The position numbers and the translations under genes were made by a program. This document shows, piece after piece, positions 42,644 through 51,027 of a DNA stretch of 64,000 nt. The notes under the pieces are model-generated. The model saw only the letters and a program-made list of their open reading frames with translations, ran no database searches and was not told where the DNA came from. The DNA is taken from assembly GCF_034676725.1 (NCBI RefSeq), contig NZ_JAUCBR010000004.1:697501-761500 (forward strand). Direction: 5' to 3'. Position 1 is the stretch's first letter. Each line of letters opens with the position of its first letter. Source of the DNA: Denitromonas sp. (lineage in GTDB: Bacteria > Pseudomonadota > Gammaproteobacteria > Burkholderiales > Rhodocyclaceae).

Positions 42644-44521
42644 TTATTTCTGGTCGCCGCGCAGTGCGGCCACCGTGTTTTGCAAGGCATCGACCCGCAG
42701 CGCGTCCGGCGCCACCGGTGCGCCCACCACCAGCGCGATGCGGTTAAACAGCCCGCGCCGCAACGGCTTGCGCAGCGCCGGCCCGCCCTTGCGACTGAAG
42801 GTGCTGCCCCACAAGCCGCGCAGCGCCATGGGCACCACCGGCACCGGGCTGCGCTCGATGATGCGTTTGATGCCGGGGCGGAAAGGCTTCATCTCGCCGG
42901 TGTCGGTGATGCGCCCCTCGGGAAAGAGGCCGACCAGCTCGCCGGCGGCCAGCGCCTCGGCCACGGTGTCGAAGGCCTTTTCCATCATCGCCGGGTCTTC
43001 CTTGGCCGGCGCGATGGGGATCGCGCGGCTGGTGCGGAACACGAATGAGAGGATCGGCCAGCGGAAGATGTGGTGGTCCATCACGAAGCGGATCGGCCGG
43101 CGGCTGGCGGCCATGATCACCAGCGCATCGACAAAGCTCACATGATTGGCCACGATCACCGCTGCGCCTTCTTCCGGGATCTGTTCGTCGCCAGTCACCT
43201 TCAGGCGATACACGGTGTGCACCAGCACCCAGACGATGAAGCGCAGCAGGAACTCGGGCACCAGCAGGTAGATGTAGAGCGCGACAAAGCCGTTGAGGAT
43301 GGCCGTCATCAGAAACAGCTGGGCAATCGACACGCCCGCCGCCAGCAGCGCCGCGCCCAGCCCGGCGGCGACGACCATGAACAGCGCGTTGAGAATATTG
43401 TTGCCGGCGATGATGCGCGAGCGGTGCGAGGGCGCGCTGCGGCTCTGGATGAGCGCATACAGCGGCACGATGAAGAAGCCGCCGAACAGGCCGATCATCA
43501 GCAGATCAAACAGCACCCGCCAGGCCACCGCCTGCGACAAGACCGCGCCAATCGCGAGGCCCTCGCCCATCGCCCCGGCGGCGGGACTGGCCCACCACAG
43601 ATCGAGCGCGAACAGCGACAGGCCGATCGAACCGAAGGGCACGAGGCCGATCTCCACATGCTTGCCGGAGAGCTTTTCGCACAACAAGGAGCCCGCGCCG
43701 ATGCCGACCGAAAACACCGCCAGCAGCAGCGTGACGGCGTATTCGTCACCGCCGAGCACCTCCTTGGCGTAGCCCGGAAACTGCGACAGAAACAGCGCGC
43801 CGTAGAACCAGAACCACGAGATGCCGAGCACCGACAGGAAGACCGTGCGGTTGCTGCGGGTGAAACCGATGGTGCGCCAGGTCTGGGTGAGCGGGTTCCA
43901 GTTCATGCGCAGGCCGGCGTCGGCGGCCGGCGCCACCGGAATGCCGCGACTGGCAAAGTAACCCGCCACGGCCAGCACCAGCACCGCCACCGACACCCAC
44001 AGGGTGCCGCCGGGCAGCGCGATCATCACCCCGCCGGCGATGGTGCCGATGAGGATGGCGATGAAGGTGCCCGACTCGACCAGCGCGTTGCCGCCGACCA
44101 GTTCGGTCTCGGCCAGGTGCTGCGGCAAAATCGCGTACTTGACCGGCCCGAACAGCGAAGATTGCGCCCCCATCAGGAACAGCGTGGTGAGCATCAGCGG
44201 CAGCGAGTCGAGCGCAAAGGCGGTGGCGGCCAGCGCCATGATGACAATCTCGGCCAGCTTGATGAGCCGCATCAGGTGGCTCTTTTCAAACTTGTCGGCG
44301 AGCTGGCCGGCAGTGGCCGAGAACAGAAAAAAGGGCAGGATGAACAGCCCGGCGGCGAGATTGACCAGCACCCCGGCGGACATGTCGGTATAGCGTGCGG
44401 CGTTAAAGGTCATCAACACCACCAGCGCATTCTTGTAGACGTTGTCGTTGAAGGCGCCGAGAAACTGGGTCAGAAAGAACGGCAGGAAGCGGCGCTGATG
44501 CAGCAGCGAAAACTGGGTCAT
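42644..44521 (-). CDS. MFS transporter fused to a PlsC-type acyltransferase (LplT-PlsC)
   Basis: 625 residues. Residues 1-430 are an MFS transporter (FFLTQFLGAFNDNVYKNALV at the start, as in LplT). Residues 435-620 are a 1-acyl-glycerophosphate acyltransferase with the catalytic NHVSFVD (H460...D465), FPEGRITDTG (533-542) and VPMALRGLWGSTFS. In E. coli the lysophospholipid flippase LplT works with the separate enzyme Aas; here flippase and acyltransferase are one chain, without the acyl-ACP synthetase domain. It would import and re-acylate lysophospholipids at the inner membrane. Its start overlaps the upstream stop (ATGA). Confidence 0.93.
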   Translation of the reverse strand: MTQFSLLHQRRFLPFFLTQFLGAFNDNVYKNALVVLMTFNAARYTDMSAGVLVNLAAGLFILPFFLFSATAGQLADKFEKSHLMRLIKLAEIVIMALAATAFALDSLPLMLTTLFLMGAQSSLFGPVKYAILPQHLAETELVGGNALVESGTFIAILIGTIAGGVMIALPGGTLWVSVAVLVLAVAGYFASRGIPVAPAADAGLRMNWNPLTQTWRTIGFTRSNRTVFLSVLGISWFWFYGALFLSQFPGYAKEVLGGDEYAVTLLLAVFSVGIGAGSLLCEKLSGKHVEIGLVPFGSIGLSLFALDLWWASPAAGAMGEGLAIGAVLSQAVAWRVLFDLLMIGLFGGFFIVPLYALIQSRSAPSHRSRIIAGNNILNALFMVVAAGLGAALLAAGVSIAQLFLMTAILNGFVALYIYLLVPEFLLRFIVWVLVHTVYRLKVTGDEQIPEEGAAVIVANHVSFVDALVIMAASRRPIRFVMDHHIFRWPILSFVFRTSRAIPIAPAKEDPAMMEKAFDTVAEALAAGELVGLFPEGRITDTGEMKPFRPGIKRIIERSPVPVVPMALRGLWGSTFSRKGGPALRKPLRRGLFNRIALVVGAPVAPDALRVDALQNTVAALRGDQK

Positions 44522-45771
44522 GCGGCACTCCGGTCAAAGAAGCGGCGGGTCTCGAAGATCTGTGGCGCCAGGCGTTGCCCGCGGCTCCTCAGCAAGCGCT
44601 TGAGCACCAGGTCAAACAGGATCGGGTTGTGCAAGCGGATCTCCTCGAGCAGCGGCACGGCGGCAGGCACCAGCATGTTTTCGGCCGCCAGCTGTGCCGG
44701 CGAAATCAGAGGCAGGATACCCGGCAGCGGATAGTCCGTCCCCCACAGCAAACGGGGATGCCATTGTACTTGCTCGATGATCGTCCGCAGCACCGCCAGG
44801 CTGCGGTTGCGCAGGGTGATGGCGGAGATGTCGGCGAACAGGTGGTCGGCATGGGCCGGGTCGGCCATCATGCGCGCGAACAGCTCGAAGCTCGGCACCC
44901 GCGGGCCGTCCACGCCGCGATCGAGATCGACATCCTCGCCCATGCTCGCGCAGTGCGCCATCACCACCCGCACCCCGGCCGCCAGCGCGCGGCGCAGGCG
45001 CAGCGGATTGCCCCACTCGGGCTGGCCGATGCCATGCACCGCCTTTTCCTCGCCGGCATGTGAGATGAGCGGGATGTCGAGCCGCGCCAGCGCAGCGTAG
45101 AAGGCGTCGCAGCGTGGCGAGGCCGGGTCGATGCCCATCGCCGGCGGCAGCCACTTGACGGCCCGCGCGCCATCGGCGACGGCCGCCTCCAGCACCTCGA
45201 CGCTGTCCTCGCGATAGGGGTGGATGGAGCACACCCACTCGAAACGCTCGGGCAGCGCCCGGGCCACCTGCTGTGCGTAGGCATTGGGCACATGGAACGC
45301 CGACTGCGCCGGCTGCGCCACGCCATGCGCATCGTGCGCCTGGTCGAAGGCAAAGAGCATCAGCTTGCAGCCGACTGGCATCGCGTCCATCAGGTTGTGC
45401 AGACGCGCGACATAGCTCTGATCGACCTGTCCCGGCGCGTCGTGGGCGCAGCCGGCGTTGAGGTAGAACAGGCGCTGCAGGTACTCGAGCGGGTGCAGCG
45501 GGCTGAGCATGGTCTCCGAAATGGTGATGCCGCTGCCGCCATCGCCCACCCCGGCCAGATGGGCATGGCAGTCCCACACCATGGCGGGGTCGATGCCGTC
45601 CCAGGCGGCGCGCACCAGCGGATGACCCGGCACATCGAACGGCAGGTCGGACTGGCAGGGGTTGACCAGCAACCGGCGACCGAACCAGCCCCCCGCGACC
45701 GCTGCTGCGGCCAGCCCGGCGCCGGCCACGAGCCAGCGACGGCGCGACACGGACCGCCCTCGTGCGCTCAT
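44518..45771 (-). CDS. Exported amidohydrolase-family (metal-dependent TIM-barrel) protein
   Basis: 417 residues from ATG 45771, overlapping the regulator's stop. The N-terminus SRRRWLVAGAGLAAAAVAGG resembles a Tat signal (SRRxWL) or a membrane anchor. The amidohydrolase_2 pattern is present: VWDCHAHLAG (HxH at about residue 72), PLISHAGEEKAV, VVMAHCASMG and the final metal Asp in LLWGTDYPLPG. Substrate unknown; relatives are decarboxylases and hydrolases. It is coupled to an XRE regulator and to the MFS-PlsC gene by 4-base overlaps. Confidence 0.85.
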   Translation of the reverse strand: MSARGRSVSRRRWLVAGAGLAAAAVAGGWFGRRLLVNPCQSDLPFDVPGHPLVRAAWDGIDPAMVWDCHAHLAGVGDGGSGITISETMLSPLHPLEYLQRLFYLNAGCAHDAPGQVDQSYVARLHNLMDAMPVGCKLMLFAFDQAHDAHGVAQPAQSAFHVPNAYAQQVARALPERFEWVCSIHPYREDSVEVLEAAVADGARAVKWLPPAMGIDPASPRCDAFYAALARLDIPLISHAGEEKAVHGIGQPEWGNPLRLRRALAAGVRVVMAHCASMGEDVDLDRGVDGPRVPSFELFARMMADPAHADHLFADISAITLRNRSLAVLRTIIEQVQWHPRLLWGTDYPLPGILPLISPAQLAAENMLVPAAVPLLEEIRLHNPILFDLVLKRLLRSRGQRLAPQIFETRRFFDRSAA

Positions 45772-46517
45772 GCCGCACCGCCGTCGCGCCGGAAGGCGCG
45801 CAGCGCCGGCATCAGCCAGGAGCGCATGCCGAGCACCACGGTGAAGCGCTCGCGCTGCGCGGCGGGCAGCTTCTGGTCGGCGAGGTGCTGGTTGGCAAAA
45901 TCCTGCGCCAGGCGGGCAAGGCGATCGTGGAATGCGGTGGCCGCGTTGCGCCCGATCTCGCCATGGACCACCGACAGCAGCTCGGCGTCGCCGGCAAAGT
46001 CGCCGGCGAAGTAGTCGGCCAGCACCTCGGTGCGGAAGAAGCGCATCACCGGCCCGTCGGGCAGCCAGCGAAAGCCCTTGGCCACCTTGAGCGAGTAACG
46101 GTTGCCGGCGCGCAGGCCGATGATGCCGAGCCGGTCCAGCCGCAGCAGGCAGGCGGTCGCCTCGGCCTCGGAGATGGCATAGGCGGCCACGATGTCCTCG
46201 AAAGGCATCTGGCTCATCACGCAAATGGCCACCATGAGCAGTTGCCGGTCGGCCACCACAGCCGCCTCCTGGGCATGGCTCAGCTGTTGCATGAGCGGCT
46301 GGCGGTCGGCCACCTTGCGCGCCAGGTCGGCGAACTCCATCCCGAGCACCCGGCAGATTGCGTCCACCCGCGACAGGGTCAGATCGCCATTGGCGGAGAA
46401 CATGCGCTTGACGCTCGACTCGGCCATGTCGAGCTGCTCGGCCAATGCGGCGTAGGTCAGGCCGCTCGCTTTGAGTTCAGCCTTGAGCGCGGCAACAAGA
46501 TCGGCGGTGTGGCTCAT
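45768..46517 (-). CDS. XRE-family transcriptional regulator with unknown C-terminal domain
   Basis: 249 residues. The N-terminal HTH_3 spans about residues 8-65 (KASGLTYAALAEQLDMAESSVKRMFSANGDLTLSRVDAICRVLG, in part). The C-terminal 170 residues have a second possible winged segment (EAEATACLLRLDRLGIIGLRAGNRY) and a helical part. It is the first gene of the three-gene string regulator-amidohydrolase-MFS/PlsC and probably controls it. Confidence 0.88.
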   Translation of the reverse strand: MSHTADLVAALKAELKASGLTYAALAEQLDMAESSVKRMFSANGDLTLSRVDAICRVLGMEFADLARKVADRQPLMQQLSHAQEAAVVADRQLLMVAICVMSQMPFEDIVAAYAISEAEATACLLRLDRLGIIGLRAGNRYSLKVAKGFRWLPDGPVMRFFRTEVLADYFAGDFAGDAELLSVVHGEIGRNAATAFHDRLARLAQDFANQHLADQKLPAAQRERFTVVLGMRSWLMPALRAFRRDGGAA

Positions 46518-46630
46518 GTCGGGGCCATCCGGAACAAGATGGCCACAGTCTATCCTCAGATCACCTCACGCTGGCGCTGCCCATTCAAAGTATTGTTATT
46601 CGATACCAGCAGTGGCCTCGCGCCTACTCT

Positions 46631-47386
46631 TCACTGACCCCGATGCGCCCCACGCCGGGCAGCTTGAGCGCCGGCGGCGACAGGTTCGACCCCCAGCGAC
46701 AGGCCCAGCAGGTTGATCTCCAGCCCCTCTTCCGCGGCGATGGTCAGGCCCAGCAGCCCGGCCAGCGACACCTGAAAGCCACCGCCGCTGGGCGCACGGG
46801 CGAACAGGTCGGCTTCGGGCAGGTAGTCCTTGCCGATCGCGGTGGGCGGCAGGTCGAGGTGCAATTCGGGCACGGCCCGGCCCAGATAGGCGATGAAGGT
46901 GTTGCTGTTCGGCCCCGGCCACACCCGGTATTCGTTCTGGTGCGGGTAGGCTTGCGCTGCCGCGTGCAGGCGGGCGATCAGCGCATCGACCTCGGCGCCG
47001 CCGCGCAGCTCGCGGATCAGCGTCGGGGCATTGCCGTACCAGTAGCCGTCGGGAATGCCCTCGCCCACGCGCACCGCATTGCGCCCCTGGCGCACGCCCC
47101 AGCCGACCACCTCGAAGCGGGTGTAGGCGTCGGCGCCCTGCGGTTTGGCCGCGATCCAGGTATGCACGCCAAACGCGCCGCGCCAACGGAAGGCACGCGC
47201 CGCATAGACATGGATGACCGCCTCCGGCGTCTGCGCCGGCAGGGGTGCCATGCCGGTGCTGTCGCGCCGCGCGGTGCGCCAGTCGGTGGCCAGCGTATCG
47301 TCGGCCACGTGCCGGCCCACGGCCACGCCCAGCGGCGCAAGCAACACGGCAACAATGACAATGAAATACTTCAAGGCACGCTTCAT
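46631..47386 (-). CDS. DUF3750 family protein with a frameshifted C-terminus
   Basis: 251 residues as read. An N-terminal helix (YFIVIVAVLLAPLGVAVG) precedes the DUF3750 domain (EAVIHVYAARAFRWRGAFGVHTWIA, in part; DGYWYGNAPTLI; YRVWPGPNSNTFIAYLGR). After LLGLSLG the frame runs into VEPVAAGAQAARRG and stops at 46631. Removing one base from the G5 run (C5 at 46690-46694 on the plus strand) instead gives SNLSPPALKLPGVGRIG ending at 46624, which looks like the proper family ending. It is a real frameshift or a sequencing error. Function unknown. Confidence 0.85.
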   Translation of the reverse strand: MKRALKYFIVIVAVLLAPLGVAVGRHVADDTLATDWRTARRDSTGMAPLPAQTPEAVIHVYAARAFRWRGAFGVHTWIAAKPQGADAYTRFEVVGWGVRQGRNAVRVGEGIPDGYWYGNAPTLIRELRGGAEVDALIARLHAAAQAYPHQNEYRVWPGPNSNTFIAYLGRAVPELHLDLPPTAIGKDYLPEADLFARAPSGGGFQVSLAGLLGLTIAAEEGLEINLLGLSLGVEPVAAGAQAARRGAHRGQ

Positions 47387-47512
47387 GGCGGGGCCCGCTC
47401 CTGTTTTCTAGACTGAAGGTGTGTTCAAGCACATGAATCCGTTGGTCCGGTCGCAGCGCAACAAGTTCTCCACGGGCGAACAAAGGCGTTTTTTCCGGGC
47501 CGGGAGCGACCG

Positions 47513-47872
47513 ATGCCGCACTCCAGACTCACCCTGCCGCTGTTGCTGGCGGCCCTCGCTCACAGCCCGACGGCCGCCGCCGACGACTGGCTGCAGAACC
47601 TGCAAAAAGGCGACTGGCAAAAGGCCATCGAAGGCGTGGTCAACGACGCCGCGCCGTCCGGGCGCGCGCAGCGCCCGACCCCGCGCGCGCCAGCCGCACG
47701 GACAACACCGCCACGCCGCCCCGACGCCAGGCCTGCTGGCGAGCGGGCGCGCGAGGCGCGTGCCGCCCGGCGGGACGCCGCCAGCGCGCAGCGCGGCGCG
47801 GTCAAACGCCGCGCTACCGCCCCGGCAGACACCGGCCAGCGCGCCGAGCGGCGACGCTCACGCAGCCGCTAA
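47513..47872 (+). CDS. Small secreted Arg/Ala-rich hypothetical protein
   Basis: 119 residues. A good signal peptide (LTLPLLLAALAHSPTAAA, cut before DDWLQN) is followed by a short acidic-aromatic segment (DDWLQNLQKGDWQKAIEGVVND) and a strongly basic, Pro/Arg/Ala-rich tail. No family is recognised. The signal peptide and start position favour a real gene; the low-complexity tail could also be a chance frame in GC-rich DNA. Its 3' end overlaps the convergent argP by 15 bases. Confidence 0.55.
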   Translation: MPHSRLTLPLLLAALAHSPTAAADDWLQNLQKGDWQKAIEGVVNDAAPSGRAQRPTPRAPAARTTPPRRPDARPAGERAREARAARRDAASAQRGAVKRRATAPADTGQRAERRRSRSR

Positions 47873-48748
47873 GGCCGACTGCGCGCCAGCGACCACGGCG
47901 TTCGACAGCCGGGCCATCAAGGACGACTGCACTTGCCAGTGATGCCAGTACAAGGCCACGTCTTCGGCATGGCCGGGCGCGGCATCGACCAGCACGCCCT
48001 CGGCCAGCTGGGCCGCGATCTGGATGGTCGGCACAAAACCGTAACCCAGCCCCGCCGCCGCCATGGCCCAGAAACTCTCGGATGAGGGCACCACGTGCTG
48101 GGGGTACTGCCCGGCGTCGAGGCCAAAGTGCTGGCGCAGGAAGAGGTCGTGCATGTCGTCATGCCGGCCGAACACGATGCCCGGCGCCCGCGCCAGCGCC
48201 TGGCGGGTAAGGCCGCGCGGGAAATACCGGGCGCAGAACCCGGGCGAGGCCACGCACAGGTAGCGCATCACCCCCAGCGGGCGCACCGCACAGCCGCGCA
48301 GCGCGTCGGGCCGGGTGCTGACACAGCCGAGCACATCGCCGCCCGCGAGCAGGGCGTGGGTGTGGTCCTGGTCGTCCACCACACAATCGAGCACCACCGC
48401 CTCGTCGCGCACCACCTGCTGCACCGCAGGCAGGAACCAGGTGGCCAGGCTGTCGGCGTTGAGCCCCACCGACAGCCGCACCGGCGCATGCGCACCGTCG
48501 CCGGCCAGCGCGCGGGCGGCCTCGGCCTCGACCAGCCGCAGCTGGGCCACATAGGGCAGCAGGCGGCGGCCCGCCGGTGTCGGTTGCACCGGCTTGCTGC
48601 GCACCAGCAGCACCTGCCCCAGCTCGGCCTCGAGCTGCTTGATGCGCTGGGAGACGGCTGACGGGGTGAGGTTGAGGCGCTGGGCCGCGGCCTCGAAGCT
48701 GCGCGCCTGCACGACGGCGTCGAAGGCCAGGTAGCGGGCATCGATCAT
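47858..48748 (-). CDS. argP: LysR-family regulator ArgP (IciA)
   Basis: 296 residues from ATG 48748 (MIDARYLAFDAVVQARSFEAAAQRL), the typical ArgP start; a longer frame to 48844 would run through the operator. The LysR HTH (LNLTPSAVSQRIKQLEAELG) is followed by the effector domain with VDDQDHTHALLAGGDVLGCVST. In E. coli ArgP activates argO in response to arginine and lysine. Here it is divergent from a LysE/ArgO exporter gene, the classical arrangement. Confidence 0.94.
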   Translation of the reverse strand: MIDARYLAFDAVVQARSFEAAAQRLNLTPSAVSQRIKQLEAELGQVLLVRSKPVQPTPAGRRLLPYVAQLRLVEAEAARALAGDGAHAPVRLSVGLNADSLATWFLPAVQQVVRDEAVVLDCVVDDQDHTHALLAGGDVLGCVSTRPDALRGCAVRPLGVMRYLCVASPGFCARYFPRGLTRQALARAPGIVFGRHDDMHDLFLRQHFGLDAGQYPQHVVPSSESFWAMAAAGLGYGFVPTIQIAAQLAEGVLVDAAPGHAEDVALYWHHWQVQSSLMARLSNAVVAGAQSALAAA

Positions 48749-48755
48749 TAGAGTT

Positions 48756-48773
48756 TTTTCATCACAATGAAAA
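48756..48773. promoter_or_regulatory. Candidate ArgP operator between argP and argO
   Basis: TTTTCAT-CACA-ATGAAAA is a perfect 7-bp inverted repeat with a 4-base spacer, 7 bases upstream of the argP ATG in the 107-base divergent region. The A/T-rich dyad next to the regulator's own start fits LysR autoregulation. A second half-site AATTAATT (48776 onward) follows towards argO. Confidence 0.6.
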
Positions 48774-48855
48774 CAATTAATTCTACTTAACCACAGACCG
48801 CCGCGCGGCAACAATCCCCTCATCCCGTCGGCCCGAGCCGGCAAGCCCTTTCAGG

Positions 48856-49473
48856 ATGGCGACGATGAGCAGTGTTTTCTTCAGTGGATTTGGCGTGGCG
48901 GCCGGATTGATCATGGCCATCGGTGCGCAGAACGCGCATGTATTGCGCCAGGGGCTGCGCCGCGAGCATGTGCTGCTGACGGTCGCGGTGAGCGCCGTCT
49001 GCGATGCCGGCCTGATCCTGCTGGGCATGGCCGGCATTGGCCCGTGGATCGCCAGCAGCGCCACGGCCATGGCGGTGGCCAAGGTCGGCGGCGGGGTGTT
49101 CCTGCTGTGGTACGGCGCCCGCGCCGCCCGCTCGGCCTGGGTCGGCCATGCGCAGACGATGGACACCGCCAGCTCGCAGGCTCTGTCACGCCGCCAGGCG
49201 CTGGCCGCGGCCGCCGGCTTCAGCCTGCTCAACCCGCATGCCTATCTCGACACCGTGGTGCTGATCGGCGCCGTCGGCGCCACCCAGCTGGAGGCGGCGC
49301 GCCCGGTGTTCACGGCCGGGGCCATCGCCGCGTCGTTCAGCTGGTTCGTGCTGCTGGGCTACGGTGCGCGCCTGATGGCGCCGCTGTTTCGCCGGCCGGT
49401 GGCCTGGCGGGTGCTCGACAGCATCGTGGCCCTGACGCTGTGGAGCATTGCCGCGAGCCTGCTGCTGCGCTGA
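48856..49473 (+). CDS. argO: LysE/ArgO-family basic amino-acid exporter
   Basis: 205 residues with six membrane helices. It opens FFSGFGVAAGLIMAIGAQNAHVLRQGLRREH (in part), the LysE/ArgO signature with GAQNAxxLRQG, and has the internal motif GFSLLNPHAYLDTVVLIGAVG (in part). It exports arginine or lysine out of the cytoplasm. Start ATG 48856 or ATG 48865; the second has AGGA at a better distance. It is regulated by the divergent argP. Its stop abuts the stop of the convergent enoyl-CoA hydratase gene. Confidence 0.93.
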   Translation: MATMSSVFFSGFGVAAGLIMAIGAQNAHVLRQGLRREHVLLTVAVSAVCDAGLILLGMAGIGPWIASSATAMAVAKVGGGVFLLWYGARAARSAWVGHAQTMDTASSQALSRRQALAAAAGFSLLNPHAYLDTVVLIGAVGATQLEAARPVFTAGAIAASFSWFVLLGYGARLMAPLFRRPVAWRVLDSIVALTLWSIAASLLLR

Positions 49474-50274
49474 TTACTTGCCGGTGAAGGTGGGCTTGCG
49501 CTTGGCCAGGAAGGCGGTGACGCCTTCGGCGAAGTCGCCGGTGGCGCTGCACCGCGAGAACGCCTCGGCCTCGCTCTGCAGCTGGGCTTCGAGCTGGTTG
49601 TCGAAGCTGTCTGCGATCAGCCGCTTGAACTCGCCGTAGGCGTGGCGCGGGCCGCGCCGGAGGCGGGCCACCAGGGCATCGACCGCGGTGTCGAGCTCGG
49701 CCGCCGGCACCACCTGGTTGACCAGGCTCAGGCGCAGGGCTTCGTCAGCCTTGAAGCGGTCGGCCAGCATCAACAGCTCCAGCGCCTTGCGCCGGCCCAC
49801 GGCGCGCGGCAGGAAGTAGGACATGCCGCCGTCGGCCGACAGGCCGATCGCCGCGTAGGCGGTGGTGAACACCGCGTCGTCCGCGGCCACCGCCAGGTCG
49901 CAGCCGAGCATCAGCGACAGCCCGAAGCCGGCGCAGGCGCCGCGCACCTTGGCAATCACCGGCTGGTGCAGCGACTGCAGGGTCTCGACGGTCGGGTTGA
50001 TGTGGTGCGAGATCATCGCCTTGAAGGTGGCCAGGCGGGCCTGGGGGCTCTGGTCGAGCTGGCGGTTGAAGTCGTTGAGATCGCCGCCGGCCATGAAGTG
50101 GGCGCCGGCGCCGGTCACCACCACCACCTCGACATCGGTGCGTGCCTTGAGGCTGCGCGTGGCGGCGGCGAGGTCTTCCATCATCTCCAGCGACAGCGCG
50201 TTGAGCGCGTCGGGGCGGTTGAGGGTGAGGGTGGCGACGCCATCGGCGACGTGGAGTGTGGCGGTTTGGGCCAT
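49474..50274 (-). CDS. Enoyl-CoA hydratase/isomerase-family protein
   Basis: 266 residues from ATG 50274 (MAQTATLHVADGVATLTLNRP). Crotonase motifs are DALNALSLEMMEDL, GAGAHFMAGGDLNDF (oxyanion hole), VRGACAGFGLSLMLGCDLAVA (second oxyanion Gly) and YAAIGLSADGGMSYFLPRAVG. The position of the hydratase glutamates is not conserved: the usual E is replaced around AIGLSADGG, so an isomerase or other crotonase activity is possible. It is away from the main beta-oxidation genes and lacks the palindrome seen in front of them. Confidence 0.88.
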   Translation of the reverse strand: MAQTATLHVADGVATLTLNRPDALNALSLEMMEDLAAATRSLKARTDVEVVVVTGAGAHFMAGGDLNDFNRQLDQSPQARLATFKAMISHHINPTVETLQSLHQPVIAKVRGACAGFGLSLMLGCDLAVAADDAVFTTAYAAIGLSADGGMSYFLPRAVGRRKALELLMLADRFKADEALRLSLVNQVVPAAELDTAVDALVARLRRGPRHAYGEFKRLIADSFDNQLEAQLQSEAEAFSRCSATGDFAEGVTAFLAKRKPTFTGK

Positions 50275-50448
50275 GCGCGTTCCTTGGGGGTCTGTTCGGT
50301 ATGTCGTGTCGGCCGCGGGGCGCCCCGCGGCGATGCCCCCACTATACTGCGCTCGACGCCCTTCTTGCAGTGCGTTGACGTGCACGGCACATTGAACCCC
50401 GCCGCACCGCCCCCAGTCTGATCAGGACGCCCTCCGAGGAAGCCGCCC

Positions 50449-51027
50449 ATGCCCCCTGTCACTCGCGCGTTGATCATCGGCACCGCGCTGATCTTCCTGC
50501 TGCAGATGAGCGGCGGCATGCCGTTCCTGGCACCCTTCGCCCTGTGGCCCGATCCGCTGGCCGTGGCGCAGGCGCCGTGGACGCTGGTGAGCTACAGCTT
50601 TCTGCACGGCGGGCTCGGCCATATCTTCTTCAACATGTTCGCGGTGTTCATGTTCGGCAGCGAGCTGGAACGGGTGTTCGGCCCGCGCCGCTATGCCATG
50701 CTGTGGTTCGCCAGCGTGGTCACCGGGGCCTTGGCGCAGGTGGCGGTGGGCGTGCTGTTCGGCGCGCAGGCGCCGGTGATCGGCGCCTCGGCGGGGGTGT
50801 TCGGCCTGCTGCTGAGCTACGGCGTGCTGTTTCCCAAACGCCGCGTGGTGCTGCTGATTCCGCCCATCCCCATGCCGGCGGCGCTGTTCGTGGCGCTGTA
50901 TGGCGCGCTGGAGCTGTTCCTTGGCGTGACCGGCCTGCAGACCGGCGTGGCGCATTTTGCGCACCTCGGCGGCATGCTCGGCGGCGCGCTGATGCTCAGG
51001 CACTTCTGGGCGCGGCGGCGTCCTTGA
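50449..51027 (+). CDS. Rhomboid-family intramembrane serine protease
   Basis: 192 residues with six helices. The L1 loop region has SYSFLHGGLGHIFFNMFAVFMFG, the catalytic Ser is in VIGASAGVFGLL (GxSx), and the catalytic His is in GVAHFAHLGGMLGGALML. It cleaves transmembrane substrates inside the inner membrane. GAGGAAG precedes ATG 50449. The 3' end overlaps the convergent c-di-GMP gene by 32 bases. Confidence 0.94.
   Translation: MPPVTRALIIGTALIFLLQMSGGMPFLAPFALWPDPLAVAQAPWTLVSYSFLHGGLGHIFFNMFAVFMFGSELERVFGPRRYAMLWFASVVTGALAQVAVGVLFGAQAPVIGASAGVFGLLLSYGVLFPKRRVVLLIPPIPMPAALFVALYGALELFLGVTGLQTGVAHFAHLGGMLGGALMLRHFWARRRP

Noticed and set aside
49474..50385. A longer N-terminus for the enoyl-CoA hydratase (start at 50385)
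   Set aside because: The extra 37 residues do not resemble crotonases; ATG 50274 gives the standard start.
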